Assembly (NCBI GenBank): GCA_964519095.1
Contig: CAZFHV010000102.1
Location: 1-12,477, forward strand
DNA length: 12,477 nt
Direction of reading: 5' to 3'
DNA from: JAEHCY01 sp964519095
Lineage (GTDB): Bacteria; Pseudomonadota; Gammaproteobacteria; Chromatiales; Chromatiaceae
Shown here: positions 1 to 9,063 of the stretch, piece after piece
Layout of the letters: each line of letters begins with the position of its first letter
How positions within the stretch are numbered: position 1 is the first letter of the stretch
Program-made: the position numbers and the translations under genes
Notes under the pieces: generated by a model
Databases searched by the model: none
What the model was told of the DNA's origin: nothing
Seen by the model: only the letters and a program-made list of their open reading frames with translations

Positions 1-17
1 TTTGCTGCCCTATCCGC

Positions 18-47
18 GTTCTTCCCGTTTCTTCCCGTTTCTTCCCG
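18..47. repeat. Three tandem 10-bp repeats
   Basis: Three consecutive 10-bp units lie head to tail: GTTCTTCCCG, then TTTCTTCCCG twice. Only the first base of the first unit differs. Read on the minus strand, which is the transcribed strand of ppk, the unit is purine-rich CGGGAAGAAA. The repeat lies about 145 bp past the ppk stop, outside any convincing gene. Its function is unknown; it may be a slippage-prone microrepeat. Confidence 0.85.
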
Positions 48-142
48 GTGGCCAGACCATCTGTCGTCCTACACGAAGGCCGTCAGGGGTTCCCGGGGGT
101 CGGAGAGGGGCAGCCCCTCGGTCAGCCGCTGGCCCGGTCCGC

Positions 143-185
143 GACCCTCGCGCAAGGGTCTCCGATCGATGCTGGGGCGAGGGTC
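143..185 (-). terminator. Possible hairpin downstream of ppk
   Basis: GACCCT (143-148) can pair with AGGGTC (155-160) around a 6-nt loop. A longer arm, GACCCTCG (143-150), can instead pair with CGAGGGTC (178-185). These mutually exclusive hairpins begin just past the ppk stop codon. No U-run follows on the minus strand, so this is not a classical intrinsic terminator. It could protect the 3' end of the mRNA or act with Rho. Confidence 0.25.
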
Positions 186-191
186 CTGAGC

Positions 192-2462
<2,271 letters not shown>

Positions 2463-2818
2463 GGGTCTCTCCGGTGGTGGCGGTGGCTTTCTGGGGAAGC
2501 CTCAATTCACTGAATTCTAAGTGTACAAGATCCCAGGAAGGTCACCGGACACCCTTCCGGGAGGACCGTGGTAGGGTGTGGAGGTCGTGGTTCAGTACCC
2601 CCGCGCTCCCGCCGAGAGAGGGTCTCGGGGGAACCCGGCCGGCGGTGCACTCCAGGCCCAGAGCGCCGGCAAGCCGGCCGCCTGCCAAGGTACCTCGTGC
2701 GGGCGGTCCCCGCCCTCTGCCCAGGGACCGAATCTCTGCGCTAACAAGTCAGTATCGACGGCGACCTCGGGGCCCAGGGATCCTTGGGAAGCACCAGGCA
2801 GCGCCCGGCGGTTGGTGT
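2463..2818. other. Intergenic region between ppk and pit
   Basis: This is 356 bp between two minus-strand genes. It holds the ppk leader and candidate -10 at its left end. It also has an inverted repeat ACACCCT/AGGGTGT (2549-2555 and 2573-2579) and a short hairpin CCGAGA-gaggg-TCTCGG (2612-2628). A near-palindrome CCCAGGGATCCTTGGG lies close behind the pit stop and could cap the pit transcript, though no U-run follows. No open frame here has a family-like sequence or a credible ribosome site. Confidence 0.6.
2504..2519 (-). promoter_or_regulatory. Candidate ppk promoter -10 with overlapping palindrome
   Basis: On the minus strand, TAGAAT (2514-2519, 5 of 6 matches to TATAAT) lies about 50 nt upstream of the ppk ATG. 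It overlaps a perfect 13-bp palindrome, AATTCA-C-TGAATT (2504-2516). This is the most AT-rich spot in the gap. No good -35 hexamer sits 16-18 bp upstream, so activator-dependent transcription is possible. The palindrome could be an operator, but the cognate regulator cannot be named. Confidence 0.35.
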
Positions 2819-4099
2819 CTAGCCGAACAGGCGCTTGAACAGGAAGAAGAAGCCGACGGAGAGGGCGGCGTTGGCCGGCAGGGTGACCAGCCAGGAGAGC
2901 AGGATGTGCGCCACCACCCGCAGGTCCACCGCGCCGAGGCCCCGGGCGAACCCCACACCCATCACCGCCCCCACGGCGATCTGGGTGGTGGATACCGGCA
3001 GACCCGCCTTGGAGGCCAGCACCACGATGACGGCAGCGGCGAGGGTGGCGCTGTAGCCGCTGGTGGGGGTGAGGCTGGTGATGCGGCTGCCGATGGTCTG
3101 CATCACCCGGTAGCCGAGGGTGGCGATCCCCGTCACGATACCCACGCCCCCCAGGACCGGCACCCAGAGGGGCACGCCGCCCTTGTGCCCGGCGAGTGCC
3201 CCGGCACCGACTTTGGCGGAGTCGAGCACCGACAGCACCGCCGCCAGGGGTCCGATGCCATTGGCCACGTCGTTGGATCCGTGGGCGAAGGCCATGGCGC
3301 AGGCGGTGAAGATCATCATGGGCACGAAGACCTTCTCCACGCTGGCGTAGTGGAACACCCGATCCGCCACCCGATCCATCTTGATCCCGGCGATCATCAT
3401 CCGCCCGATCAGGGCCACCACCAACCCGATCCCCGCCGCGATCAACAGGGTCTCCGCATCGGAGAGCTCCAGCTTGATGTGGGAGAGTCCGCGGAAGAGG
3501 GTGACCAGACTGACGATGAAGCCCACCAGGAACACGTAGAGGGGTCCCCAGACCTTGGCGCGCCGGAAGGGGTGCTCCGCGTTGAGGATCAGCTTGCGGA
3601 TGCTGAGCATCAGCACCAGCGCCAGGATGCCGGCGAGGAAGGGTGCGATGGCCCAGGCGATGGCGATCTCACTGATCTGTTCCCATCGGACGGCATCGAC
3701 GCCCAGCCCCGCTAGGGCGAAGCCCACGATGGCGCCGATGATGGAGTGAGTGGTCGAGACAGGCCAGCCCCGCTGGGTGGCCAGGCTGAGCCAGATGGCG
3801 GCGGCGAACAGGGCGCCCAGCATCCCATACACCAGTAGCTCCGGGTGACCGGCTACCGCGGCGGGGTGGATGATCCCCTTCTGGATGGTCGCGGTGACCT
3901 GGCCGCTGGCGAAGAAGGCCCCGGAGAACTCGAATAGGGCGGCGATGATGATGGCCTCCCGCACGCTGATCACCCCGGAGCCCACCGAGGTACCCATGGC
4001 GTTGGCCACGTCGTTGGCGCCGATCCCCCAGGTCATGTAGAAGGCGAAGGCGATCGCCAGGAGGGTGAAGAGGGTCGCGTTGGCGTGGATGATTTCCAT
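2819..4099 (-). CDS. pit: PiT-family inorganic phosphate transporter
   Basis: This is a low-affinity, cation-coupled phosphate permease of the inner membrane (PiT/PHO4 family), which typically carries neutral metal-phosphate such as MgHPO4. The protein has 426 aa and is hydrophobic throughout. It shows the two inverted-repeat signatures of the family: GANDVANAMGTSVGSG (27-42) and GSNDVANGIGPLAAV (274-288). The matching loops are GWPVSTTHSI (111-120) and GLPVSTTQIAVGAV (366-379). The ATG at 4099 is chosen because the protein then begins just before its first membrane helix. The frame stays open upstream to 4252, but that extension is basic, proline-rich and overlaps the DUF47 gene. The gene starts 65 nt after the DUF47 stop, so the two are very likely co-transcribed. 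The ribosome site is weak (GGACAG), which may mean coupling to DUF47 translation. Confidence 0.95.
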   Translation of the reverse strand: MEIIHANATLFTLLAIAFAFYMTWGIGANDVANAMGTSVGSGVISVREAIIIAALFEFSGAFFASGQVTATIQKGIIHPAAVAGHPELLVYGMLGALFAAAIWLSLATQRGWPVSTTHSIIGAIVGFALAGLGVDAVRWEQISEIAIAWAIAPFLAGILALVLMLSIRKLILNAEHPFRRAKVWGPLYVFLVGFIVSLVTLFRGLSHIKLELSDAETLLIAAGIGLVVALIGRMMIAGIKMDRVADRVFHYASVEKVFVPMMIFTACAMAFAHGSNDVANGIGPLAAVLSVLDSAKVGAGALAGHKGGVPLWVPVLGGVGIVTGIATLGYRVMQTIGSRITSLTPTSGYSATLAAAVIVVLASKAGLPVSTTQIAVGAVMGVGFARGLGAVDLRVVAHILLSWLVTLPANAALSVGFFFLFKRLFG

Positions 4100-4164
4100 G
4101 GTCTGTCCGGATAACCCGAAGGTGTGAAAGGGCCGCGGCGGAGGGTTGCGCCAGTGGCTCTGGG

Positions 4165-4845
4165 TCAGCGGGGGACGAGGAGGCGCAGTCGCTCCCCGAT
4201 CCGCTCGGCGCCGTCGGCCAGCGCGCCGAGCGAGTGGATGATCTGATGCCACAGCATCACCGAGACGGGGCCCAAGCTGTCTTCCTCGGCGAACAGGCGC
4301 TGGCAGAGCCCCATCCCCAAGAGGTCCGTGTCCTGCTCGATGCGTACCAGGGCGGCGATCATGGACTCGACCTCGGTGACCTCGCGCCCGGAGAACCCCA
4401 TCGCGACCAGCTCGTCGAGCTCCTCGATCACCCGATGGGCCTGCTCGCAGGCGTCCACCGCCCGGCTCACCAGCCTCATCAGGGGCTCCGCCATGCCGGG
4501 TGGGACCTCTAGCGGTCTCAGCATGAGCAGTCCGGCGATGTCCTGGGCGATACCGGCGATGGCATCCTGCAGGGTGAGCAGCTCCAGGAGATCCCGCCGG
4601 TCCACCGGCATCAGGAGCCCCGTGGGGAGGTGCTTCCGCAGCTCGTTCTTGATGCCGTCCGCTGCCCGCTCCAGGGCAAAGATGTTCTCCTGGTGTGCGG
4701 TCAGGTTGGCGGGATTCTGCTCGATCAGGGCCCGCATCAACCCCGGCATCTCGGCCACGCAGTCGGCCACCAGGCGCATGTGCTCCTGCATGGGCCGAAA
4801 GGGGGAGGGACCAAAGAGGGCCGCAAAGGGGTGGATCGGTCTCAT
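4165..4845 (-). CDS. DUF47 / PhoU-like protein, partner of PiT
   Basis: This 226-aa, mostly helical protein is of the DUF47 (TIGR00153, PhoU-like) family. Family members are encoded next to PiT transporters and are thought to modulate them from the cytoplasm; the orfA-pit operon of rhizobia is the classical case. The family-like core MPVDRRDLLELLTLQDAIA starts at residue 79 and contains the conserved P-x-D-R-x-D segment and D94. An acidic helix around ALERAADGIKNEL (57-69) precedes it. The ATG at 4845 has a strong Shine-Dalgarno GGAGG 5 nt upstream on the minus strand. The gene is first in a two-gene operon with pit. Its likely promoter at 4998-5025 leaves a leader of about 145 nt. The family assignment is good; the exact biochemical role is not established. 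Confidence 0.9.
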   Translation of the reverse strand: MRPIHPFAALFGPSPFRPMQEHMRLVADCVAEMPGLMRALIEQNPANLTAHQENIFALERAADGIKNELRKHLPTGLLMPVDRRDLLELLTLQDAIAGIAQDIAGLLMLRPLEVPPGMAEPLMRLVSRAVDACEQAHRVIEELDELVAMGFSGREVTEVESMIAALVRIEQDTDLLGMGLCQRLFAEEDSLGPVSVMLWHQIIHSLGALADGAERIGERLRLLVPR

Positions 4846-4997
4846 CGCGTCCTCCGGGCGGGCAAGGTCCGGGCTGGCAGGGTCATCACCTGGATAGCGC
4901 CCTCGCGGGTGATCGGCTCTCGCTCACCGGGCCCCGCAGGGGCGCGGCGGCCTGCCGACCCATCCATTCAGGTGCTTGCGCAAGGAGAACATCAGAG

Positions 4998-5025
4998 ATT
5001 AGACCCTCTGCAATCTCGCCGTCAA
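4998..5025 (-). promoter_or_regulatory. Sigma70-type promoter for DUF47-pit
   Basis: Read on the minus strand, TTGACG (5020-5025, 5 of 6 matches) is followed after 16 bp by TCTAAT (4998-5003, 5 of 6 matches). Transcription would start near 4990, giving a leader of about 145 nt before the DUF47 ATG. The -35 hexamer sits inside an 11-bp palindrome GTCAA-T-TTGAC (5021-5031), a possible operator. I could not make a PhoB box of two CTGTCAT-type repeats fit here. Confidence 0.55.
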
Positions 5026-5107
5026 TTTGACCAATAACCCACTGATCCGATCGGCATTCTGTGCCGCGCTTTCCCCAGGGTCACTGTCCCAGTCCTGAAA
5101 AACCACT

Positions 5108-5113
5108 TATCAT
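5108..5113 (+). promoter_or_regulatory. Candidate -10 for the CNNM pair
   Basis: TATCAT (5 of 6 matches to TATAAT) sits at the edge of the only AT-rich patch upstream of the first CNNM gene, with a run of seven T just after it. The -35 position is poor (for example CTGTCC at 5084-5089). If used, the leader would be about 145 nt long. Confidence 0.3.
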
Positions 5114-5264
5114 TTTTTTCGCGAAGGCCTTTCGGTTGCCTGGGGTCCCGTTCAGCCGACGCCTTCTCCGAGCTTCTCGCGGCCTTGCTCCTAACCACGG
5201 CCTGTGGTCGGGGGGACGCTTCTCTGTCTTGCCTCCTCATCTGGCGCCCTAGCGAGACCATCCG

Positions 5265-6734
5265 ATGGAAGAGCACTTGATCAACCTAGGGTTCATGCAA
5301 GTCTCCGTCCAAGACTTGGAGATCGGCATCCGCGTCCTGGTGCAGGTGGTGCTGCTGACCATGTCGGCCACCTTTTCCGGCTCGGAGGTGGCCCTGTTCT
5401 CCCTGAGCCGCATCGACTTGCAGCGCCTGCGCAATAGCCGCGACAAGGACTCCGAAACCATCCACGCCCTGCTCCATGAGCCGCGCCGGCTCATCATCTC
5501 GCTCCTGTGCGGCAACGAGCTGGTCAACATCGCCTCGGCGGCCAACATGGCCTCGATCCTGGTGATGCTCTACGGGGAGGACGACGCGAGCTGGATCAAC
5601 ATCCTGGTGATGGTGCCCATGCTGCTGCTGTTCGGCGAGGTCACCCCCAAGACCATCGCCGTCTCAAACGCGATGGGCTTCGCCAAGAACATCAGCGCTC
5701 GGGTGCTGCCGAAGTGGATCCAGATAATCGCCCCCCTGCGGGAGGCGGTGCGGGTGGTGGCGGACCGGGTGACCACCCTGGTGGTGGGCGAATCGGTGGA
5801 TCGGGTCAACATCCTCCAGACCGATGAGCTCAAGACCATCCTGGAGGAGGGGGAGCAGACGGGCGTGATCCACGCCGCCGAGCGGGTGCTGATCGACAAC
5901 CTGCTCGAGGCCTCCAAGACCGAGATCTCCAACATCATGACCCCGGGGCCGCGTATCCGCTTCCTCGACGGCAGTCGGCCGGTCCCGGAGATCTTCGAGA
6001 CCTTCCGGCGCCACCAGCACCCCCGCATCCCGGTCTTTCTGGGGCACTGGGACAACGTGATCGGCTTTCTCCATTCCGAGGACGTGCTGCGCATCGTACG
6101 CGGGGGCGTGGATTTGGAGCGGGTAGAGCTCAAGGACCTGCTGCGTCCGGCCCATTTCGTGCCGCCCACCCTCAAGGTGGACGAGATGTTCAATTTCTTC
6201 CAGACCCACAACACCCGGGTCGCCATGGTGCTGGGGGAGTTTGGCGAGATCCTGGGCATCGTCACCATCAAGGACGTGCTGACCTTCCTGTTCGGGGAGA
6301 TCAGCAGCAGGATGAAAGGGATGGAGGACTACGAGCAGGACGAGATCGGCTTTGTGGTGCCCGGCGATATGCGCCTGCTCGACTTCTCTGACCTGACTAA
6401 CATCGAGCTGCGCGACCCGGTGATGACCACGGTGGCCGGGGTGGTGCTGCGGCTATTCGGTCGCCTCCCCAAGGTGGGCGATACCGTGGTCTTCGAGGGC
6501 TACGACTTCACGGTGATTGAGGTCAAGGGGCTGCGGATCAGCCGGCTGCGGGTCAAGCAAGCGGGCGCGGGACCGGCAGAGCAAGAGGAGTACCGGGACG
6601 AGGCGGCTGCCGCGATGGCGCTGGAGTCGGCCAGGGAGGACGCCGAGGAGCCACCCGATGGCCCTCTCCCGCCGGTCCCCTCATCGGGTGGCGACGAGCC
6701 CCTGCCCGCCACCCCCGCTACCGAGGAGCGCTGA
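5265..6734 (+). CDS. CNNM/CorC-type hemolysin-family membrane protein, first of a pair
   Basis: The protein has 489 aa with the standard CNNM order. A DUF21 (CNNM) membrane domain (about 20-205) carries SGSEVALFSLS (38-48), GNELVN with N84, and FGEVTPK (123-129). A CBS pair follows (about 223-345), then a CorC_HlyC domain (about 357-432). Family members are linked to Mg2+ (also Co2+) transport at the inner membrane, with the CBS pair binding Mg-ATP. The last ~55 residues are an Ala/Glu/Pro-rich acidic tail with no recognisable fold. The ATG at 5265 has no clear ribosome site; the internal ATG coding M11 (at 5295) has AGGG just upstream and is a possible alternative. The stop lies 1 nt before the ATG of the next, paralogous gene. 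Family is sure; substrate and direction of transport are not. Confidence 0.93.
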   Translation: MEEHLINLGFMQVSVQDLEIGIRVLVQVVLLTMSATFSGSEVALFSLSRIDLQRLRNSRDKDSETIHALLHEPRRLIISLLCGNELVNIASAANMASILVMLYGEDDASWINILVMVPMLLLFGEVTPKTIAVSNAMGFAKNISARVLPKWIQIIAPLREAVRVVADRVTTLVVGESVDRVNILQTDELKTILEEGEQTGVIHAAERVLIDNLLEASKTEISNIMTPGPRIRFLDGSRPVPEIFETFRRHQHPRIPVFLGHWDNVIGFLHSEDVLRIVRGGVDLERVELKDLLRPAHFVPPTLKVDEMFNFFQTHNTRVAMVLGEFGEILGIVTIKDVLTFLFGEISSRMKGMEDYEQDEIGFVVPGDMRLLDFSDLTNIELRDPVMTTVAGVVLRLFGRLPKVGDTVVFEGYDFTVIEVKGLRISRLRVKQAGAGPAEQEEYRDEAAAAMALESAREDAEEPPDGPLPPVPSSGGDEPLPATPATEER

Positions 6735-6735
6735 G

Positions 6736-7992
6736 ATGGAGTGGATCACCAGTGTGCTGATCATGGTCTTCTTCCTGGTCCTCAAGGGGTTCTTCTCGGG
6801 ATCCGAGATCGCCATCGTCAACTCCGACAAGATCAAGCTGCGTCACCGGGCGAAGCAGGGCGACAAGGGGGCTGGCCTGGTCCTCAAGATGTTCCGTACC
6901 CCCGAGATGATCCTCGGAACCACGCTGGTGGGCACCAACGTGGCCACGGTGACCATCACCACCATCGGCACCCTCATCTTCATCCACCTCTTCGGTGACC
7001 TGGGGGACCTGATCTCCGTGCTGGTACTCACCCCGATCCTGCTGATCTTCGGGGAGATAGTGCCCAAGAGCGTCTTCCAGCAGAAGGCCAACAGCATCGT
7101 GGGTTACATCGTCTACGGGCTGCGGGCCGCCACCTACATCTTCTATCCGGTGGTGTTCGTGTTCAGCCGTATCGCCCGCTTCGCCGCCCGATTGGTGGGT
7201 GGGGGTGCCAAGAAGCGCGTCTTCATCACCCGCGAGGAGCTGGGTGTGCTGCTCGACATGTCGGAATCCCCCGGGAGCAAGGGTAAGGTGGATCGCAACA
7301 GCATCCGCCGCATCATCCGCTTCGCGGACACCACTGTGGGTCAGGCGATGATCCCCCTCGCCGACGTGGTGGGCTACAGCGAGTCCCGGAGCCTGGCCGA
7401 TGCGGTGCAGGTGGTGATCCGCGAGGGCTTCAATCGGCTGCCGCTGTTCCGGGGCAATATCACCAACATCAAGGGGGTGCTCACCCTCACCACCTGGGAC
7501 CTCCTCGACGAGCAAATCGCCGAGAAGTCCATGTCCGACTACGTGGCCCCGCCGCTCTTCCTCTCGCCCCACCAGAGCATCGACCAGACCCTCCCGCTGC
7601 TCCAGGCCCGCAAGGACCACATGGGCATCGTGGTGGACGAGTTCGGCTCCGCCATCGGCATCATCACCATGGAGGACATCTTCGAGGAGGTGGTGGGCGA
7701 CATCAACGTGGGCTACGACTTCGACGAGTACAAGACGCCGCGGCAGTTTTTTGTCGACGAGGTCGAGGACTCGGTCTATCTCATGAGTGCACGCACACCC
7801 ATCACCGAGATCAACGACGCCCTCCACATCAAGCTGCCCATCTCCGATGCCCACACCATCGGCGGGCTGGTGAGCCACCGCCTGAGGCGCATCCCGCGGG
7901 TGGACGACGCCGTCACCGAGCATGGCTTTCGCTTCCAGGTGTTGGAGGCGGATGAGAAGTCCGCCATCAAGCTGCGGGCCGAGCGGGTGTGA
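6736..7992 (+). CDS. CNNM/CorC-type hemolysin-family membrane protein, second of a pair
   Basis: This 418-aa paralogue of the preceding protein has the same domain order: DUF21 membrane domain (about 1-180), CBS pair (about 205-322), CorC_HlyC domain (about 338-416). The key membrane motifs are kept: FFSGSEIAIVN (19-29), GTNVATV with N68, and FGEIVPKSVFQQ (105-116). It lacks the acidic tail of its neighbour. The ATG at 6736 is firm: GAGGAG (6723-6728) lies 7 nt upstream inside the end of the first gene, and the spacing to the previous stop is 1 nt. The frame is open further upstream only because it runs through the first gene. Tight coupling suggests the two are made together, perhaps as a heterodimer, since CNNM proteins work as dimers (inference). 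The ion transported cannot be read from sequence. Confidence 0.93.
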   Translation: MEWITSVLIMVFFLVLKGFFSGSEIAIVNSDKIKLRHRAKQGDKGAGLVLKMFRTPEMILGTTLVGTNVATVTITTIGTLIFIHLFGDLGDLISVLVLTPILLIFGEIVPKSVFQQKANSIVGYIVYGLRAATYIFYPVVFVFSRIARFAARLVGGGAKKRVFITREELGVLLDMSESPGSKGKVDRNSIRRIIRFADTTVGQAMIPLADVVGYSESRSLADAVQVVIREGFNRLPLFRGNITNIKGVLTLTTWDLLDEQIAEKSMSDYVAPPLFLSPHQSIDQTLPLLQARKDHMGIVVDEFGSAIGIITMEDIFEEVVGDINVGYDFDEYKTPRQFFVDEVEDSVYLMSARTPITEINDALHIKLPISDAHTIGGLVSHRLRRIPRVDDAVTEHGFRFQVLEADEKSAIKLRAERV

Positions 7993-8081
7993 GCCGCCGC
8001 CGCTGTGCTGGTAAGGCGGTGCAGGGGGCGGGTCGATCCCTTATCCTAGGCGCAGGGCGCTGACTTAGAGGAGCAGGGGCG

Positions 8082-8261
8082 ATGCGTATCCTTGAGGCGG
8101 AAGAGCAACTGATCCGGGACCTGACCGAGGAGATGGAGGTGGTGGCCACCCACAACGGCCCCACCTGCAGCGTGGTGGCCGGGCGACACCCCACCCTGGG
8201 GCGGGTGGTGCTGGTCCGCCAGCAGGAGGGCGCCCCCGGCCTGGTCGTCGAGGCTGAGTGA
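8082..8261 (+). CDS. Small 59-aa protein of unknown function, leads the mod operon
   Basis: This 59-codon frame starts with ATG at 8082, 8 nt after a strong GAGGAG (8068-8073). It ends in a TGA (8259-8261) that overlaps the GTG start of modA by 4 bp (GTGA). The protein begins MRILEAEEQLIRDLTEE, a likely acidic helix. It continues with a beta-rich part that includes TCSVVAGRHPTLGRVVLVRQ and a single Cys at position 29. It has no signal peptide or membrane helix. I do not recognise the family. The ribosome site and the coupled stop/start argue that it is translated. Possible roles are a small cytoplasmic partner of molybdate uptake or merely a translational leader for modA. Confidence 0.65.
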   Translation: MRILEAEEQLIRDLTEEMEVVATHNGPTCSVVAGRHPTLGRVVLVRQQEGAPGLVVEAE

Positions 8262-9046
8262 GGGGCGGGGCATTCTTCGGCCTCGCTGCCCTGTTGCTCT
8301 CCTGGGATCTCGCCGCCGCCGACGGCCCACCGGTGGTGGCTGCCGCATCGGACCTCCAATTCGCCCTCCCGGAGATCGCTGCCCAGTTCGAGCGGGAGAC
8401 CCAGCAGGGGGTACGCCTCACCTTTGGCTCCTCGGGCAACCTGGCCCGCCAGATCCGCCAGGGGGCTCCGTTCCAGGTCTTCCTCTCCGCCGATGAGCAG
8501 TATGCCCTGGACCTCTCCCGCGAGGGGCTGACCGAAGGGGAGGGCGCGCTCTACGGGGAGGGACGCCTGGCGATCCTGGTCCCCAGCGGCTCCCCCCTCA
8601 GGGCGGACGGGACCCTGGAGGACCTGCGCACGGCCCTGAGCGACGGCCGCCTCAGCCGCTTTGCTATCGCCAACCCCGAGCATGCCCCCTACGGCCAGAG
8701 GGCCGCCGAGGTGCTGCGCCATCGCGGCCTGTGGGAGCCCATCCGGGATCGCCTGGTGCTGGGTGAGAATGCCTCCCAGGCCGCCCAGTTCGCCACCTCG
8801 GGCTCCACCCAAGGGGGGCTCGTCGCCCACTCCCTGGCCCTCACGCCCCGGGTGGCCGCCCTCGGAGCCTTCGCCCTCATTCCCGCCGAGTGGCATACCC
8901 CCCTGCGCCAGCGCCTGGTCCTGCTCAAGGGGGCCGGTCCCGTCGCCCGCGGTTTCTATGGATTCGTCCAGGGGCCCGCTGCCCGCGCCATCCTGGAGCG
9001 CTACGGCTTCGCCCTCCCGGCGGCCCCTGTCGCGCCAGGGGACTGA
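8258..9046 (+). CDS. modA: Molybdate ABC transporter, periplasmic binding protein
   Basis: ModA captures molybdate (and usually tungstate) in the periplasm for the ModBC permease. The 262-aa precursor has a signal peptide with a hydrophobic core (about 5-20) and likely cleavage after the AAA at 19-21. The mature start VVAAASDLQFAL and the GSSGNLARQI segment (57-66) are classical ModA anion-binding motifs; the predicted oxyanion ligands are S31 and the serines S58/S59. Further family segments are VFLSADEQYALDL (74-86), ANPEHAPYGQRA (138-149) and GENASQAAQFATSG (169-182). The start is GTG at 8258 with GAGG 4 nt upstream, overlapping the stop of the small gene before it. modB starts 17 nt after its stop. 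ModA is more likely than the tungstate-specific TupA or WtpA because of length and motifs. Confidence 0.93.
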   Translation: MRGGAFFGLAALLLSWDLAAADGPPVVAAASDLQFALPEIAAQFERETQQGVRLTFGSSGNLARQIRQGAPFQVFLSADEQYALDLSREGLTEGEGALYGEGRLAILVPSGSPLRADGTLEDLRTALSDGRLSRFAIANPEHAPYGQRAAEVLRHRGLWEPIRDRLVLGENASQAAQFATSGSTQGGLVAHSLALTPRVAALGAFALIPAEWHTPLRQRLVLLKGAGPVARGFYGFVQGPAARAILERYGFALPAAPVAPGD

Positions 9047-9063
9047 GGCGGGAAGGCGCCGGG

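Larger units (their letters stand above)
4846..5264. other. Divergent intergenic region
   Basis: This 419-bp gap separates the minus-strand DUF47-pit operon from the plus-strand CNNM pair. It contains the DUF47 promoter (4998-5025) and an AT-rich patch with a T-run (5095-5120) that is unlike the GC-rich surroundings. A short hairpin ACCAC-ggcct-GTGGT (5194-5208) lies in the presumed CNNM leader. Short open frames on either strand lack ribosome sites and family-like sequence. No known riboswitch was recognised. Confidence 0.6.

Noticed and set aside
1..189. Plus-strand frame open from the window edge to a TGA at 187-189
   Set aside because: The encoded peptide is Ser/Arg/Gly/Pro-rich with no recognisable C-terminus and includes the 10-bp repeats. 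It could be the tail of a gene to the left, but nothing supports it.
2474..3715. 413-codon plus-strand frame across the ppk-pit gap
   Set aside because: It is mostly antisense to the PiT gene. The His/Asp/Gly-rich composition is typical of a shadow, and there is no ribosome site.
4100..4252. 51-residue N-terminal extension of PiT
   Set aside because: The extension is Arg/Pro-rich, overlaps the DUF47 gene and precedes the natural hydrophobic start of the transporter. No ribosome site supports it.
5095..5120. Intrinsic terminator at the T-run
   Set aside because: No GC-rich stem directly precedes the seven T, and no gene ends here on the plus strand. It is better explained as an AT-rich promoter element.
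4846..5264. PhoB box or Mg2+ riboswitch upstream of DUF47-pit or CNNM
   Set aside because: I looked for paired CTGTCAT-like repeats 11 bp apart and for M-box or mgtA-leader features and found no convincing match by eye. A profile search would be decisive.
5022..5276. 84-codon minus-strand frame in the divergent intergenic region
   Set aside because: Basic, low-complexity protein without a ribosome site or recognisable family. It covers the promoter region and would overlap the start of the first CNNM gene.
6718..7923. 401-codon minus-strand frame opposite the second CNNM gene
   Set aside because: Antisense shadow, full of His/Asp/Glu/Gly with no motif. The plus strand has clear DUF21, CBS and CorC_HlyC domains.
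7993..8081. ModE operator or molybdenum-cofactor riboswitch upstream of the mod operon
   Set aside because: The 89-bp gap lacks the AT-rich inverted repeat of a ModE site and is too short for the riboswitch. Only a weak TATCCT (8042-8047) resembles a -10.
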